NCBI GenBank assembly: GCA_910587205.1
Contig: CAJULZ010000089.1
Location: forward strand, 1-11,682
From: an uncultured Oscillospiraceae bacterium
GTDB taxonomy: Bacteria; Bacillota; Clostridia; Oscillospirales; Oscillospiraceae
Direction: 5' to 3'
DNA length: 11,682 nucleotides
Position numbers and translations under genes: made by a program. Every line of letters begins with the position of its first letter. Positions within the stretch are counted from its first letter, which is position 1. The notes under the pieces are model-generated. The model made no database searches. It saw only the letters and a list, made by a program, of their open reading frames with translations, and was not told the origin of the DNA. Positions 5,369 to 11,682 of the stretch are shown here, piece after piece.

Positions 5369-6907
5369 ATGCTGTTCATTGAATACCCAAACTGCACAAC
5401 CTGCCAAAAAGCCCGGAAATGGCTGGCGGCCAACGGGACCGCTTTCCAGTCCCGGCATATCAAGGACGAACCTCCCACGGTTGAGGAGCTCAAAGACTGG
5501 CACGGGCGCAGCGGCCTGCCGCTGAAAAAATTCTTCAACACCAGCGGTCTGAAGTACAAAGAGCTGGCATTGAAAGACAAACTGCCCGGGATGGATGAGG
5601 AGGGGCAGCTCGCCTTGCTGGCCTCCGATGGGCTGTTGGTGAAGCGGCCCATCCTGGTGGGGGATGATTTTGTGCTGGTGGGCTTCCGGGAGGCGGAGTG
5701 GGCCGCCGCCCTGGGCGTGAAAACCGGCGGCCGAGGAGGAATGGGACCGATGAAATACCGCAGATTGGGAAAAACAGGCCTGATGGTCAGCGAAATTGGA
5801 TTTGGCGCGGAGTGGATGGAGCGCCATACTGCTGGGGAATGCAAAGCGGTGCTGGACCGGGCGGAAGCGCTGGGCATCAACATTCTGGACTGCTGGATGT
5901 CCAACCCGGAGGTGCGCGACAGTCTGGGCCAAGCCCTGTCCGGCCGGCGGGACCGCTGGTATATCCAAGGCCACATCGGCTCCACCTGGCAGGACGGGCA
6001 GTATGTCCGAACCCGGGACGTGGAAAAATGCCGGACAGCCTTTGAGGACCTGCTGGCCCGGCTGCAAACGGACTACATCGACCTTGGGATGATCCACTTT
6101 GTGGACACGGAGCGTGACTGGGATGCCGCCATGAACGGCCCTTATATCGAGTATGTGCGGGAGCTGAAGGCACGCGGCAAAATCCGTCACATCGGTATGA
6201 GCACCCACAACCCCATCATGGCCAAAAAGGCGGCGGAGCACGGCGCCGTGGAGATGCTGCTGTTCAGCGTCAACCCGGCCTTTGACATGCATCCCACCAC
6301 CGATGATCTAGATACTTATTTCGACTTGGAGAACTACCGGGCGGACTTAGGCGGCATCGACCCCCAGCGGGCGGAACTGTACAAGCTGTGCGAACAAAAC
6401 GACGTGGGCATTACGGTGATGAAGCCTTATGCCGGGGGGCGGCTGTTCGACGAAAAGCGCTCCCCCTTCGGCGTGGCCCTCACCCCGGCGCAGTGCATCC
6501 ATTATTGCCTGACCCGGCCCGCCGTAGCGTCCGTATTGGCAGGGTACGACACCCCGGAGCACGTGGAGCAGGCAGTGGCCTATGAAACCGCCTGTGACGC
6601 GGAAAAGGACTATGCCAGCGTGCTGGCCCATACCCCCAAGCATACCTTCGGGCAGGGGGAGTGCACCTACTGCGGCCACTGCAAGCCCTGCCCCGTGAAC
6701 ATCGACATCGCCATGGTGAACAAATACTATGATCTGGCGTCCATGCAGCCTGAGGTTCCGGCTGCGGTTCGCGCCCATTATGACGCTTTGGAGCACCATG
6801 CGGATGAGTGCGTAGGCTGCAAGGGCTGCGAGAGCCGCTGTCCCTTTGGGGTGAGGATCGCGGAGCGGATGGCAAAAACCGTGCGGCTGTTCCAAGGGGA
6901 GGGCTGA
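5369..6907 (+). CDS. Spx/ArsC-like domain fused to 4Fe-4S aldo/keto reductase
   Basis: Predicted cytoplasmic redox protein of 512 residues with two parts. Residues 1-118 are a thioredoxin-fold domain of the arsenate reductase/Spx/YffB type, with Cys9-x-x-Cys12 in NCTTCQKARKWL and the KRPILVG signature (92-98). Residues 128-425 are an aldo/keto reductase barrel beginning MKYRRLGKTGLMVSEIGFG. Residues 426-512 carry two ferredoxin motifs: Cys432, 435, 438, 441-Pro and Cys481, 484, 487, 491-Pro. In the barrel His243 (YIDLGMIH) is kept, but the positions of the usual catalytic Tyr and Lys appear to be Asn179 (DCWMSN) and the IQGH stretch near 202, so classical NADPH carbonyl reduction is doubtful. 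AAGGAGATG precedes the start. The domains are usually separate proteins; here no stop lies between them. It converges on the LysR gene. Substrate unknown. Confidence 0.88.
   Translation: MLFIEYPNCTTCQKARKWLAANGTAFQSRHIKDEPPTVEELKDWHGRSGLPLKKFFNTSGLKYKELALKDKLPGMDEEGQLALLASDGLLVKRPILVGDDFVLVGFREAEWAAALGVKTGGRGGMGPMKYRRLGKTGLMVSEIGFGAEWMERHTAGECKAVLDRAEALGINILDCWMSNPEVRDSLGQALSGRRDRWYIQGHIGSTWQDGQYVRTRDVEKCRTAFEDLLARLQTDYIDLGMIHFVDTERDWDAAMNGPYIEYVRELKARGKIRHIGMSTHNPIMAKKAAEHGAVEMLLFSVNPAFDMHPTTDDLDTYFDLENYRADLGGIDPQRAELYKLCEQNDVGITVMKPYAGGRLFDEKRSPFGVALTPAQCIHYCLTRPAVASVLAGYDTPEHVEQAVAYETACDAEKDYASVLAHTPKHTFGQGECTYCGHCKPCPVNIDIAMVNKYYDLASMQPEVPAAVRAHYDALEHHADECVGCKGCESRCPFGVRIAERMAKTVRLFQGEG
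5733..5752 (+). promoter_or_regulatory. Ribosome-binding site inside the fusion linker, with internal ATG
   Basis: GAGGAGGA (5733-5740) lies ten bases upstream of ATG 5750-5752, which is exactly the normal first codon of a stand-alone aldo/keto reductase. The linker GGRGGMGP is encoded by this site. Translation from 5750 would give a 385-residue reductase without the Spx-like domain. The earlier ATG at 5741 is one base from the site, too close to be favoured. This suggests two once-separate cistrons that lost the stop between them, or a gene making both long and short products. Confidence 0.55.
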
Positions 6908-6974
6908 CGGGGCGGTTCGGATGCCCCGCTCCAGGCCTCGGCCCCGGGTGCCCGGACGTCAGGCGCACCCGGGG
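6908..6974. terminator. Two GC-rich hairpins between convergent genes
   Basis: Directly after the fusion-gene stop, CGGGGC (6908-6913) pairs with GCCCCG (6923-6928). A second 10-bp perfect stem, CCCCGGGTGC (6942-6951) with its complement (6965-6974), spans the stop codon of the convergent LysR gene. Neither has a U tract, so they are at best factor-assisted or bidirectional transcript ends. Part of the second stem encodes the LysR C-terminus. Confidence 0.45.
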
Positions 6975-7924
6975 GGACCGTCGGCCAGCAGTTCCCGAAC
7001 GCAGTCCAGGACGTGCTGGGTGGCCTGGGGCTTTGTTCCAGTGGTAAGCAAACAGTATTTGGCATAATACAGCGGCTCCTCCACCGGCAGAAAGGCCGCC
7101 TTTCCGCCATCGCGCATGGCTTTGGTCTGGAAGGTGGGATACATACGGCCCTGAACCTCCACCAGCGTGTCCCGGATGTCCGCCATAGTCTCCCCACTGA
7201 GGGTTTCAATCACCGGAATAAATCCCGCCTGTTCACAGCTTTGAAGAAAGCCGCGGCAGGAGGGGTCGCCGCCGCGTCCGGTCTTTTCCATGCTGCCATA
7301 GGGCAGGAGGAAGGTCTCCCCCTCCAATTCCCGGAAGGAAATGCGCTCCCGTGCGGCCAGCGGGTGATGCAGCGGCATGGCAATGTGGGGCCCTTGGCTG
7401 AACAGCTCGTGGCAGAGGATCCCGGGCGGCGTGGCGGCGGAGGAACGCTCCGGCTCATCTTTGATATAGGTGTAATACAGCAGCATCGCGTCCAGCTGCC
7501 CGCGCAGGAGCATATCCACATGGGCCGCCCGGGAGACTTCCCGGACGGTGAAGAAGATGTCTGGATGCCGCAGAAACATTTCCGACACGATCGTCCCCCG
7601 GATTTTAGAATTGAACGGCCCCCGGAGAATGCCAAGCCGGTAGCTAATCCGCTTGGCGGATACCGCCTTGTAGGCAGAGTCGCGCAGCGCGGCATATTTG
7701 TCCACAATTTCCCGGATCAGGGGAATGGCCTGGGTACCGTATCCTGTCAACGCCACAGAGCCGGTTTTGGATGAGCGGGTAAAAATTTTGGCCCCCAGCT
7801 CGTTTTCCACAATCCCAACGTGCCGGGACACGGAGGACTGGGCGCAGGGGATCTCCTCCGCAGCTCTGCTGAAGCTCAGGTATTGCGCAACGGCAAGGAC
7901 AGTCTCCAGATACTGGATTTCCAT
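6959..7924 (-). CDS. LysR-family transcriptional regulator
   Basis: Regulator of 321 residues, a usual length for the family. Residues 3-62 form the winged helix-turn-helix: FLTVL-like start (YLETVLAVAQYLSFSRAAEE), then AQSSVSRHVGIVENELGAKIF as recognition segment (written here in overview; about residues 28-48), then the LTGYG motif. Residues from about 92 onward match the two-lobed effector-binding domain. The start at 7924 is chosen for GGAGGGATATT before the ATG; upstream codons in the open frame lie before the promoter. It has its own promoter and follows the terminator of the FAD-oxidoreductase operon on the same strand. Proximity suggests it controls that operon, sensing the imported compound or a product, though it could also act on the convergent fusion gene. 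No effector can be assigned. Confidence 0.92.
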   Translation of the reverse strand: MEIQYLETVLAVAQYLSFSRAAEEIPCAQSSVSRHVGIVENELGAKIFTRSSKTGSVALTGYGTQAIPLIREIVDKYAALRDSAYKAVSAKRISYRLGILRGPFNSKIRGTIVSEMFLRHPDIFFTVREVSRAAHVDMLLRGQLDAMLLYYTYIKDEPERSSAATPPGILCHELFSQGPHIAMPLHHPLAARERISFRELEGETFLLPYGSMEKTGRGGDPSCRGFLQSCEQAGFIPVIETLSGETMADIRDTLVEVQGRMYPTFQTKAMRDGGKAAFLPVEEPLYYAKYCLLTTGTKPQATQHVLDCVRELLADGPPGCA

Positions 7925-7976
7925 AATATCCCTCCATTCCCTCCATAGGCGCGGCGTCCGGCACGCTTTCCCTTTT

Positions 7977-8004
7977 ATTATATACGGGTTTCCGCCCGGA
8001 ACAA
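7977..8004 (-). promoter_or_regulatory. Sigma-A promoter of the LysR gene
   Basis: On the minus strand TTGTTC (8004-7999) and a perfect TATAAT (7982-7977) are 16 bases apart, with transcription expected near 7970 and a leader of about 45 bases. A short dyad, CGGG (7998-7995) and CCCG (7988-7985), sits in the spacer and might be an autoregulatory site, but it is too short to call. Confidence 0.65.
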
Positions 8005-8015
8005 GGTTTTTACGG

Positions 8016-8059
8016 AAAAAAACAGCAGCAAGCCGCCGTATCCCGGCAGCCTGCTGCTG
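8016..8059 (-). terminator. Terminator of the transporter/FAD-oxidoreductase operon
   Basis: Reading the minus strand, CAGCAGCA (8059-8052) pairs exactly with TGCTGCTG (8030-8023). The pairing continues inwards through GGCTGCCG and CGGCGGCT with two mismatches around a 5-base loop. Seven U residues (8022-8016) follow. It lies about 60 bases past the oxidoreductase stop and just upstream of the LysR promoter, so the two transcription units are separate. Confidence 0.85.
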
Positions 8060-8121
8060 TATATTTTGTAGGCTGCGCCAGACAACTCTCAGGCGCATGC
8101 CGGGGCTGCCGGCGCCCCTTC

Positions 8122-9453
8122 CTAATGCCCGCTGCCGGCTGTCCGAACCTCGCCGGGGTCGTTGTGCACACAGAACCGGTTGATGGCCGGGGGAACGGCG
8201 GGCCGCTTTGGCTGCGCAGGGACATTCCCCTCCATCTCTTTCGTGCGGTGCAGCCTGACCCCTTTTGCCTCCAGTGCGCGCTGGAGCTTTTTCACGTCCA
8301 TCTCCTGGAGAGTACAGCCATCCCGGATGGCCTGGGCCGCCGCGGTGCCCGCGGCCTCGCCGGTGAGGACGCAGGCTGGGATAAACCGCATGATGGCCCA
8401 GCCCCGGCCGGAGGCGGACACCATCCGCCCTGCGGCCAGGACGTTGGCCAGCCGGTCAGTAATCAACCCCTCGTAAGGGTATTCGTACACGGTGGCGGGC
8501 TGATCCAGCGAGGCAATCACGCAGCCGATCGAGCTGTCAACGGTGTATTCGCCGTCACAGTGCAGCTCATCTTTCCCCACAAGCCGGCGGGTCATGCGCA
8601 TCTGAGGCAGGAAGGGCAAGGAAATCATGCAGTAGTCCGGGGACTGGTGCTTTTTCAGAAAATCCCGAGCAAGCCCGCGGGACAGGCGGATGTATTCGTT
8701 AACCCCTTCGGAGGTGGTGCCGTCACAGGTGAGAGCTTCCTGGTCATCCCCGGCTCCACCGGAGGGGGTCAGACCAAGCCAGCGCAGAGGGGCGGCGCGG
8801 AGCATACTGCCCTCATCCATCCCCTGCTTCATCAGGCCGAAGTCCAGCTCGTGAAACCAGTGGGAGACGATAGTCCTCAGTGTCTCGGTTTCCGCCCCAG
8901 CTCGATAGATCAGATCCGCATCGCCCGAAGCGTCGATGAACATTTTCCCCAGATAGGCCGTGCGCCCTGATTTGTTTTCCACGATGATGCCTTTCACGGT
9001 ACTCCCCTCCAGGATGGGTTCGGAGAACACCGTGTCAAAGACTACGTTCACTCCCTCCTGCTCCATCAGCTCATCCAGCGCGAGGACGGCGGCGGGGATA
9101 TTGAAGTTGGTCATATAGCGGCCCGCTTCAGAGGGAGCGGCGTCCGAGGCGCCTCTCCAGGCGTCCGGAAGGTTGTCGGGGCCGTACCGGATGCACACAT
9201 GCAGCAGTTCCTCCGCCAACCCGCCGTAGACCTTGTGGCCGTTTCCGTCGTCGATGGGCAGATAGATGCACACATGGCCCGCGGTGGCCAGGCCGCCCAG
9301 CACAATGGTCTTTTCGATCAGCGTAACCGTCATTCCCTCGCGCGCCGCGGCTACCGCCGCCGCTACGCCGGCCAGGCCGCCGCCCACCACCACTACATCC
9401 GATTCCTTTGCAACGGGGATCTCGGTCTGCCCCACAAATTTGATTGTATCCAT
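8122..9453 (-). CDS. FAD-dependent oxidoreductase (FAD_oxidored family)
   Basis: Flavoprotein of 443 residues, cytoplasmic because no signal peptide precedes the nucleotide fold. The FAD dinucleotide motif DVVVVGGGLAGVAAAVAAAREG is at about 19-40, ending the fold at Glu47, which should bind the ribose. Further family landmarks are IDASGDAD (173-180), the arginine stretch MRMTRRLVG (285-293), PYEGLI (326-331), and the C-terminal NVLAAGRMVSASG and ACVLTGEAAGTAAA (337-349 and 360-373) that close the FAD site. The start at 9453 has AAAGGAG. It lies 29 bases after the transporter stop with no terminator between, so both are in one operon. The family includes enzymes that reduce or oxidise organic acids, and some gut members serve anaerobic electron disposal; the substrate here is unknown. 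No fused FMN-binding or haem domain is present, so its electron donor must be separate. Confidence 0.88.
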   Translation of the reverse strand: MDTIKFVGQTEIPVAKESDVVVVGGGLAGVAAAVAAAREGMTVTLIEKTIVLGGLATAGHVCIYLPIDDGNGHKVYGGLAEELLHVCIRYGPDNLPDAWRGASDAAPSEAGRYMTNFNIPAAVLALDELMEQEGVNVVFDTVFSEPILEGSTVKGIIVENKSGRTAYLGKMFIDASGDADLIYRAGAETETLRTIVSHWFHELDFGLMKQGMDEGSMLRAAPLRWLGLTPSGGAGDDQEALTCDGTTSEGVNEYIRLSRGLARDFLKKHQSPDYCMISLPFLPQMRMTRRLVGKDELHCDGEYTVDSSIGCVIASLDQPATVYEYPYEGLITDRLANVLAAGRMVSASGRGWAIMRFIPACVLTGEAAGTAAAQAIRDGCTLQEMDVKKLQRALEAKGVRLHRTKEMEGNVPAQPKRPAVPPAINRFCVHNDPGEVRTAGSGH

Positions 9454-9482
9454 GGTTTGCTCCTTTTGTCAGATAAATGCGG

Positions 9483-10958
9483 TCAGGGGAGGATGTGGCA
9501 CAGCGCGTAGCACACCACAAAGCACACGGCCATAAAGGCGGGCAGGATCTTGATCGCATCGCCCCACACCCACTTCTGGTCAATCTCCTCCCGGCCCAGG
9601 ATCAGTGAGGAGTAGATGGTTCCGGCGTAAGTGAGGAACGCCATATTGGCGCACAGGTTTATCATGGTGGCCACCGCGCTGGAGCTTATGCCGGTGGACA
9701 GCTCCAGTTCACAGATAAAGGGCAGGACGGCGGAGTTGCAGGCCAGCACCAGGGGCAGCCCGTTACAGAAATTGGTGGCAAAGGTGATGATAACGGCAAT
9801 GAGAATCAATAGCGGAAGCAGCCCCATGCCGCCGAACACCGGGGAGAGCGAGCTGATGATCCACGCGCGAATGCCCAGCTCAGCGTCGGCCATGGCGTTG
9901 CCCAAAAGGGAGAAGCAGCCGATGATGACCACGATCCCCCACATGGCGCCGTTTTTCAGCTCCTCCCCCGCGTTGACCACCGGCTTGCCGTCCACATGGA
10001 TAAAGTTCAGCACGGCAAGCATCAGCAGGAAGCCAAAGCTGCCGCCCAGGAACGCGTAGGTGTCATACCAGGGGAGGGTCGTGGGCAGCAGGTTGATGGA
10101 AAGAAGGTAGGCAATGGCGAGGATAAACCCCGCGAGGGTGATGACCTGCCTGCGGTCCATGCGGTCCGGAATCCTTTGGAGCGCCTCTACGTTTTTGACA
10201 TCCAAGTTTTTAAGAGGCACCAGGTCGCACTTCAGCAGGGGCAACAGATGGACATATGCCAGCAGCCAGACCAGGTTGACAATGACCTGGAGCAGCCACC
10301 AGGTCAGGTTGCTGAAGCTGAGGCCGTAGGTTTGCATCTGGGTATTGGCGATGCCGATAACCACCAGCTGGACGCCGCGGAACGGCAGGGCATAGCTGCC
10401 CATGCAGCCAAAATAAGCGCCCAACAGGATGAATTTGGAGGTGCGGGCGTGCTTGTCGTAGCCCACCACCTCACGGATAGAGTCGAACATACTAAATGCC
10501 AAGATGCACATGGGCACAAAGGTGATAAACATGGAGACTACATAGGCAATGGCAAAGAACGAGAACAGGAACAGCTTGGGTTTGCCCTGGAGAAAGCGGA
10601 TAGAAATGAACTTTTTCACGATGATATCCATCGCGCCGCTACCCTTTAGGGCCAGGCAGAGGGCCGAGATGAAAATGAACTGGGGCACCGTACCTCCGCC
10701 CAGCCAGGTGGCGATGGCGTTGGCCGCCGTGACATAACCGCCGAAAATCAGCGCAGCCATGCCCAGGACACAGGCCAGAAACGTCTGGCTCGTAAAAATA
10801 GTCATCAGGATTACGCCAAGGAATACGCCCAGAACATTTACGCCCGTCTGCGTCACTTCGGCAAAAGACCCTACGACGGGTCCGAAGCCGAACATAAGAA
10901 GAAACGAGATCAAAACCAGTATGATTTCCCGCGTCCGTTTTGCGTTCGAGGTTCCCAT
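9483..10958 (-). CDS. SLC13/DASS-like organic anion transporter
   Basis: Polytopic inner-membrane protein of 491 residues with roughly eleven hydrophobic helices spread over its whole length and a charged loop in the middle (near DVKNVEALQRIPDRMDRRQ, about residues 263-281). The early segment VTQTGVNVLGVFLGVI resembles the start of divalent anion:sodium symporters of the SLC13 family, and the later NFCNGLPLVLACN is a polar break in a membrane region, as expected for an ion or substrate site. I therefore favour a secondary transporter for a carboxylate or sulfonate; related ion-transporter superfamily members are possible. The start at 10958 has GGGAGGATTTT before it; an upstream in-frame ATG at 11051 lies before the promoter. 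It is the first gene of the operon with the FAD enzyme, which presumably acts on the imported compound. Confidence 0.8.
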   Translation of the reverse strand: MGTSNAKRTREIILVLISFLLMFGFGPVVGSFAEVTQTGVNVLGVFLGVILMTIFTSQTFLACVLGMAALIFGGYVTAANAIATWLGGGTVPQFIFISALCLALKGSGAMDIIVKKFISIRFLQGKPKLFLFSFFAIAYVVSMFITFVPMCILAFSMFDSIREVVGYDKHARTSKFILLGAYFGCMGSYALPFRGVQLVVIGIANTQMQTYGLSFSNLTWWLLQVIVNLVWLLAYVHLLPLLKCDLVPLKNLDVKNVEALQRIPDRMDRRQVITLAGFILAIAYLLSINLLPTTLPWYDTYAFLGGSFGFLLMLAVLNFIHVDGKPVVNAGEELKNGAMWGIVVIIGCFSLLGNAMADAELGIRAWIISSLSPVFGGMGLLPLLILIAVIITFATNFCNGLPLVLACNSAVLPFICELELSTGISSSAVATMINLCANMAFLTYAGTIYSSLILGREEIDQKWVWGDAIKILPAFMAVCFVVCYALCHILP

Positions 10959-10994
10959 AAAATCCTCCCTTTCAATATCTTTGTGCGGAGCCTT

Positions 10995-11010
10995 CAGTAT
11001 GCGCATACTG
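10995..11010. promoter_or_regulatory. Perfect 16-bp palindrome, candidate operator
   Basis: CAGTATGCGCATACTG is an exact palindrome. It begins about 5 bases downstream of the expected transcription start of the transporter operon, a place where a bound protein would repress. It contains GTAT and ATAC half-sites four bases apart, reminiscent of the dyads bound by LysR-type proteins, so the LysR regulator encoded nearby is the first candidate to bind it. A different repressor remains possible. Confidence 0.55.
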
Positions 11011-11021
11011 CTGCTGACATT

Positions 11022-11051
11022 ATTATACAGGATTCTCCGGCTTCCGCGCAA
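11022..11051 (-). promoter_or_regulatory. Sigma-A promoter of the transporter/FAD-oxidoreductase operon
   Basis: On the minus strand TTGCGC (11051-11046) is followed 18 bases later by a perfect TATAAT (11027-11022). Start of transcription is expected near 11015, leaving a leader of about 57 bases that carries the palindrome at 10995-11010. The -35 box is only fair, which would suit a regulated promoter. Confidence 0.65.
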
Positions 11052-11175
11052 TTCGAAGGGCGGATGGCGTTATCGGGATCATAGATGCGGGCAGAACCGG
11101 CGCAATCCCACCCGTGGACATGAAAATCCCCGGCAAATTCTGCGCCCATACCATAAAAGCGCCGCCACCGGTAAA

Positions 11176-11682
11176 TCAGTAGGAATACCGATCCCGATAG
11201 CGGGCAAGACAAGCCGCAGACATGGCGAACATGATCCCCTCTGCAGCCGGTACGGCCAGCCACACGCCCGTAATCCCCCAAATAGGGGGCAGCAGCAGGA
11301 TACCGACCGCCAGCAGGCCGAATGTCCGTAAAAAGGAAAGCACCGCAGATACTTTTCCGTTCGACAATGCTGTGAACATCGCGGAAGTAAAATTGTTCAA
11401 ACCGCAGAATAAAAAGCTGTATGAAAAAATCGTAAAGCCATTTGCCGCAATTTGATAAACCTCCGATGTATCATCCGCAAACAGCCGCACAATGTAAGAG
11501 CCGCCAAACATGGAAACCGCAAATATCAGCACCGATGCCAACCCGATAAACCGCATACTGATGGAGAAAACCCGTTTCTGTTGGACATCATTTCTGTTTC
11601 CGTAGTTAAACCCAATAATGGGCGCTATTCCCATAGAGTAGCCGATATACAGTGTGTTCAGCAGGAATTGAGAGTAGATAAT
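11176..11682 (-). CDS. MATE-family multidrug efflux protein, C-terminal part (partial)
   Basis: The frame is open from the window edge to TGA 11176-11178, giving 168 residues; the gene begins beyond the window. A MATE protein normally has about 440-460 residues and twelve helices, so this is roughly the last third. The conserved stretch GIAPIIGFNYGNRN (about 18-31) matches the hallmark segment at the start of the C-terminal half of MATE transporters (xxPIIGFNYGA-like). Hydrophobic helices follow near 45-65, 82-105, 117-134 and 138-158. These proteins export cationic drugs or other small molecules in exchange for sodium or protons. ATG 11632 is internal, not the start. No terminator was recognised after the stop, and the next gene has its own promoter. 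A/T content looks higher than in the neighbouring redox genes by eye. Confidence 0.85.
   Translation of the reverse strand: MIYSQFLLNTLYIGYSMGIAPIIGFNYGNRNDVQQKRVFSISMRFIGLASVLIFAVSMFGGSYIVRLFADDTSEVYQIAANGFTIFSYSFLFCGLNNFTSAMFTALSNGKVSAVLSFLRTFGLLAVGILLLPPIWGITGVWLAVPAAEGIMFAMSAACLARYRDRYSY

Noticed and set aside
7925..8098. 58-codon N-terminal extension of the LysR protein
   Set aside because: It would cross the LysR promoter and the neighbouring operon terminator; LysR proteins begin with the helix-turn-helix, as from 7924.
10959..11051. 31-codon extension of the transporter
   Set aside because: The upstream ATG overlaps the -35 box and the region includes the palindrome; the 10958 start has a clear ribosome site.
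10994..11281. Minus-strand frame of 95 codons between the MATE and transporter genes
   Set aside because: It overlaps the MATE coding region in another frame and the transporter promoter, and has no ribosome site or motif.
1..11682. CRISPR array, tRNA, rRNA or intact insertion sequence
   Set aside because: No regularly spaced repeats, no cloverleaf or ribosomal sequence, and no transposase or terminal inverted repeats were seen; the only notable direct repeat is the pair at 3294 and 3432.

Overview
The window looks like a chromosome segment from an anaerobic, fairly GC-rich Firmicute of the class Clostridia, probably a gut Oscillospirales-type organism. This is inferred from strong AGGAGG-type ribosome sites, sigma-A promoters, U-tailed terminators, and the gene families present: a lantibiotic-type two-component/ABC locus, a 4Fe-4S aldo/keto reductase and a MATE exporter. 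No rRNA, tRNA, CRISPR array or complete insertion sequence was found.

Layout. (i) Bases 1-170 hold the last 25 codons of an unidentified plus-strand gene and its terminator; the next 250 bases contain nothing convincing. (ii) Bases 421-4400 are a minus-strand sensing and export locus: promoter, about 240 bases of hairpin-bearing leader, OmpR-type response regulator, a 298-base repeat-bearing spacer, ABC ATPase, ABC-2 permease, a perfect 14-bp hairpin, then the histidine kinase. The likely role is resistance to, or export of, a membrane-active peptide antibiotic. (iii) Bases 4374-5284 are decayed sequence: GC-rich hairpins, then a plus-strand gene remnant readable across three segments with two compensating frameshifts. 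(iv) Bases 5369-6907 encode a fused protein: a Spx/ArsC-like thioredoxin-fold domain joined to an aldo/keto reductase with two 4Fe-4S clusters. The linker codons still contain a ribosome-binding site. (v) Bases 6959-11027 (minus strand) hold a SLC13-like transporter and an FAD-dependent oxidoreductase in one operon, with a palindromic operator candidate beside its promoter and a strong terminator at its end, followed by a separately promoted LysR regulator. (vi) Bases 11176-11682 are the C-terminal part of a MATE efflux protein that continues out of the window.

How the genes may work together. The response regulator and kinase would sense a toxic peptide and control the ABC transporter between them. 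The transporter, FAD enzyme and LysR protein look like an uptake, conversion and control unit for a small organic anion; the substrate cannot be read from sequence. The convergent fusion enzyme is a second redox protein whose link to that unit is only positional.

Most worth a second look: the fusion with its embedded ribosome site, the structured leader and repeat spacer of the export locus, the palindrome at the transporter promoter, and the three-segment pseudogene. I did not find clear evidence of a wholly new system.
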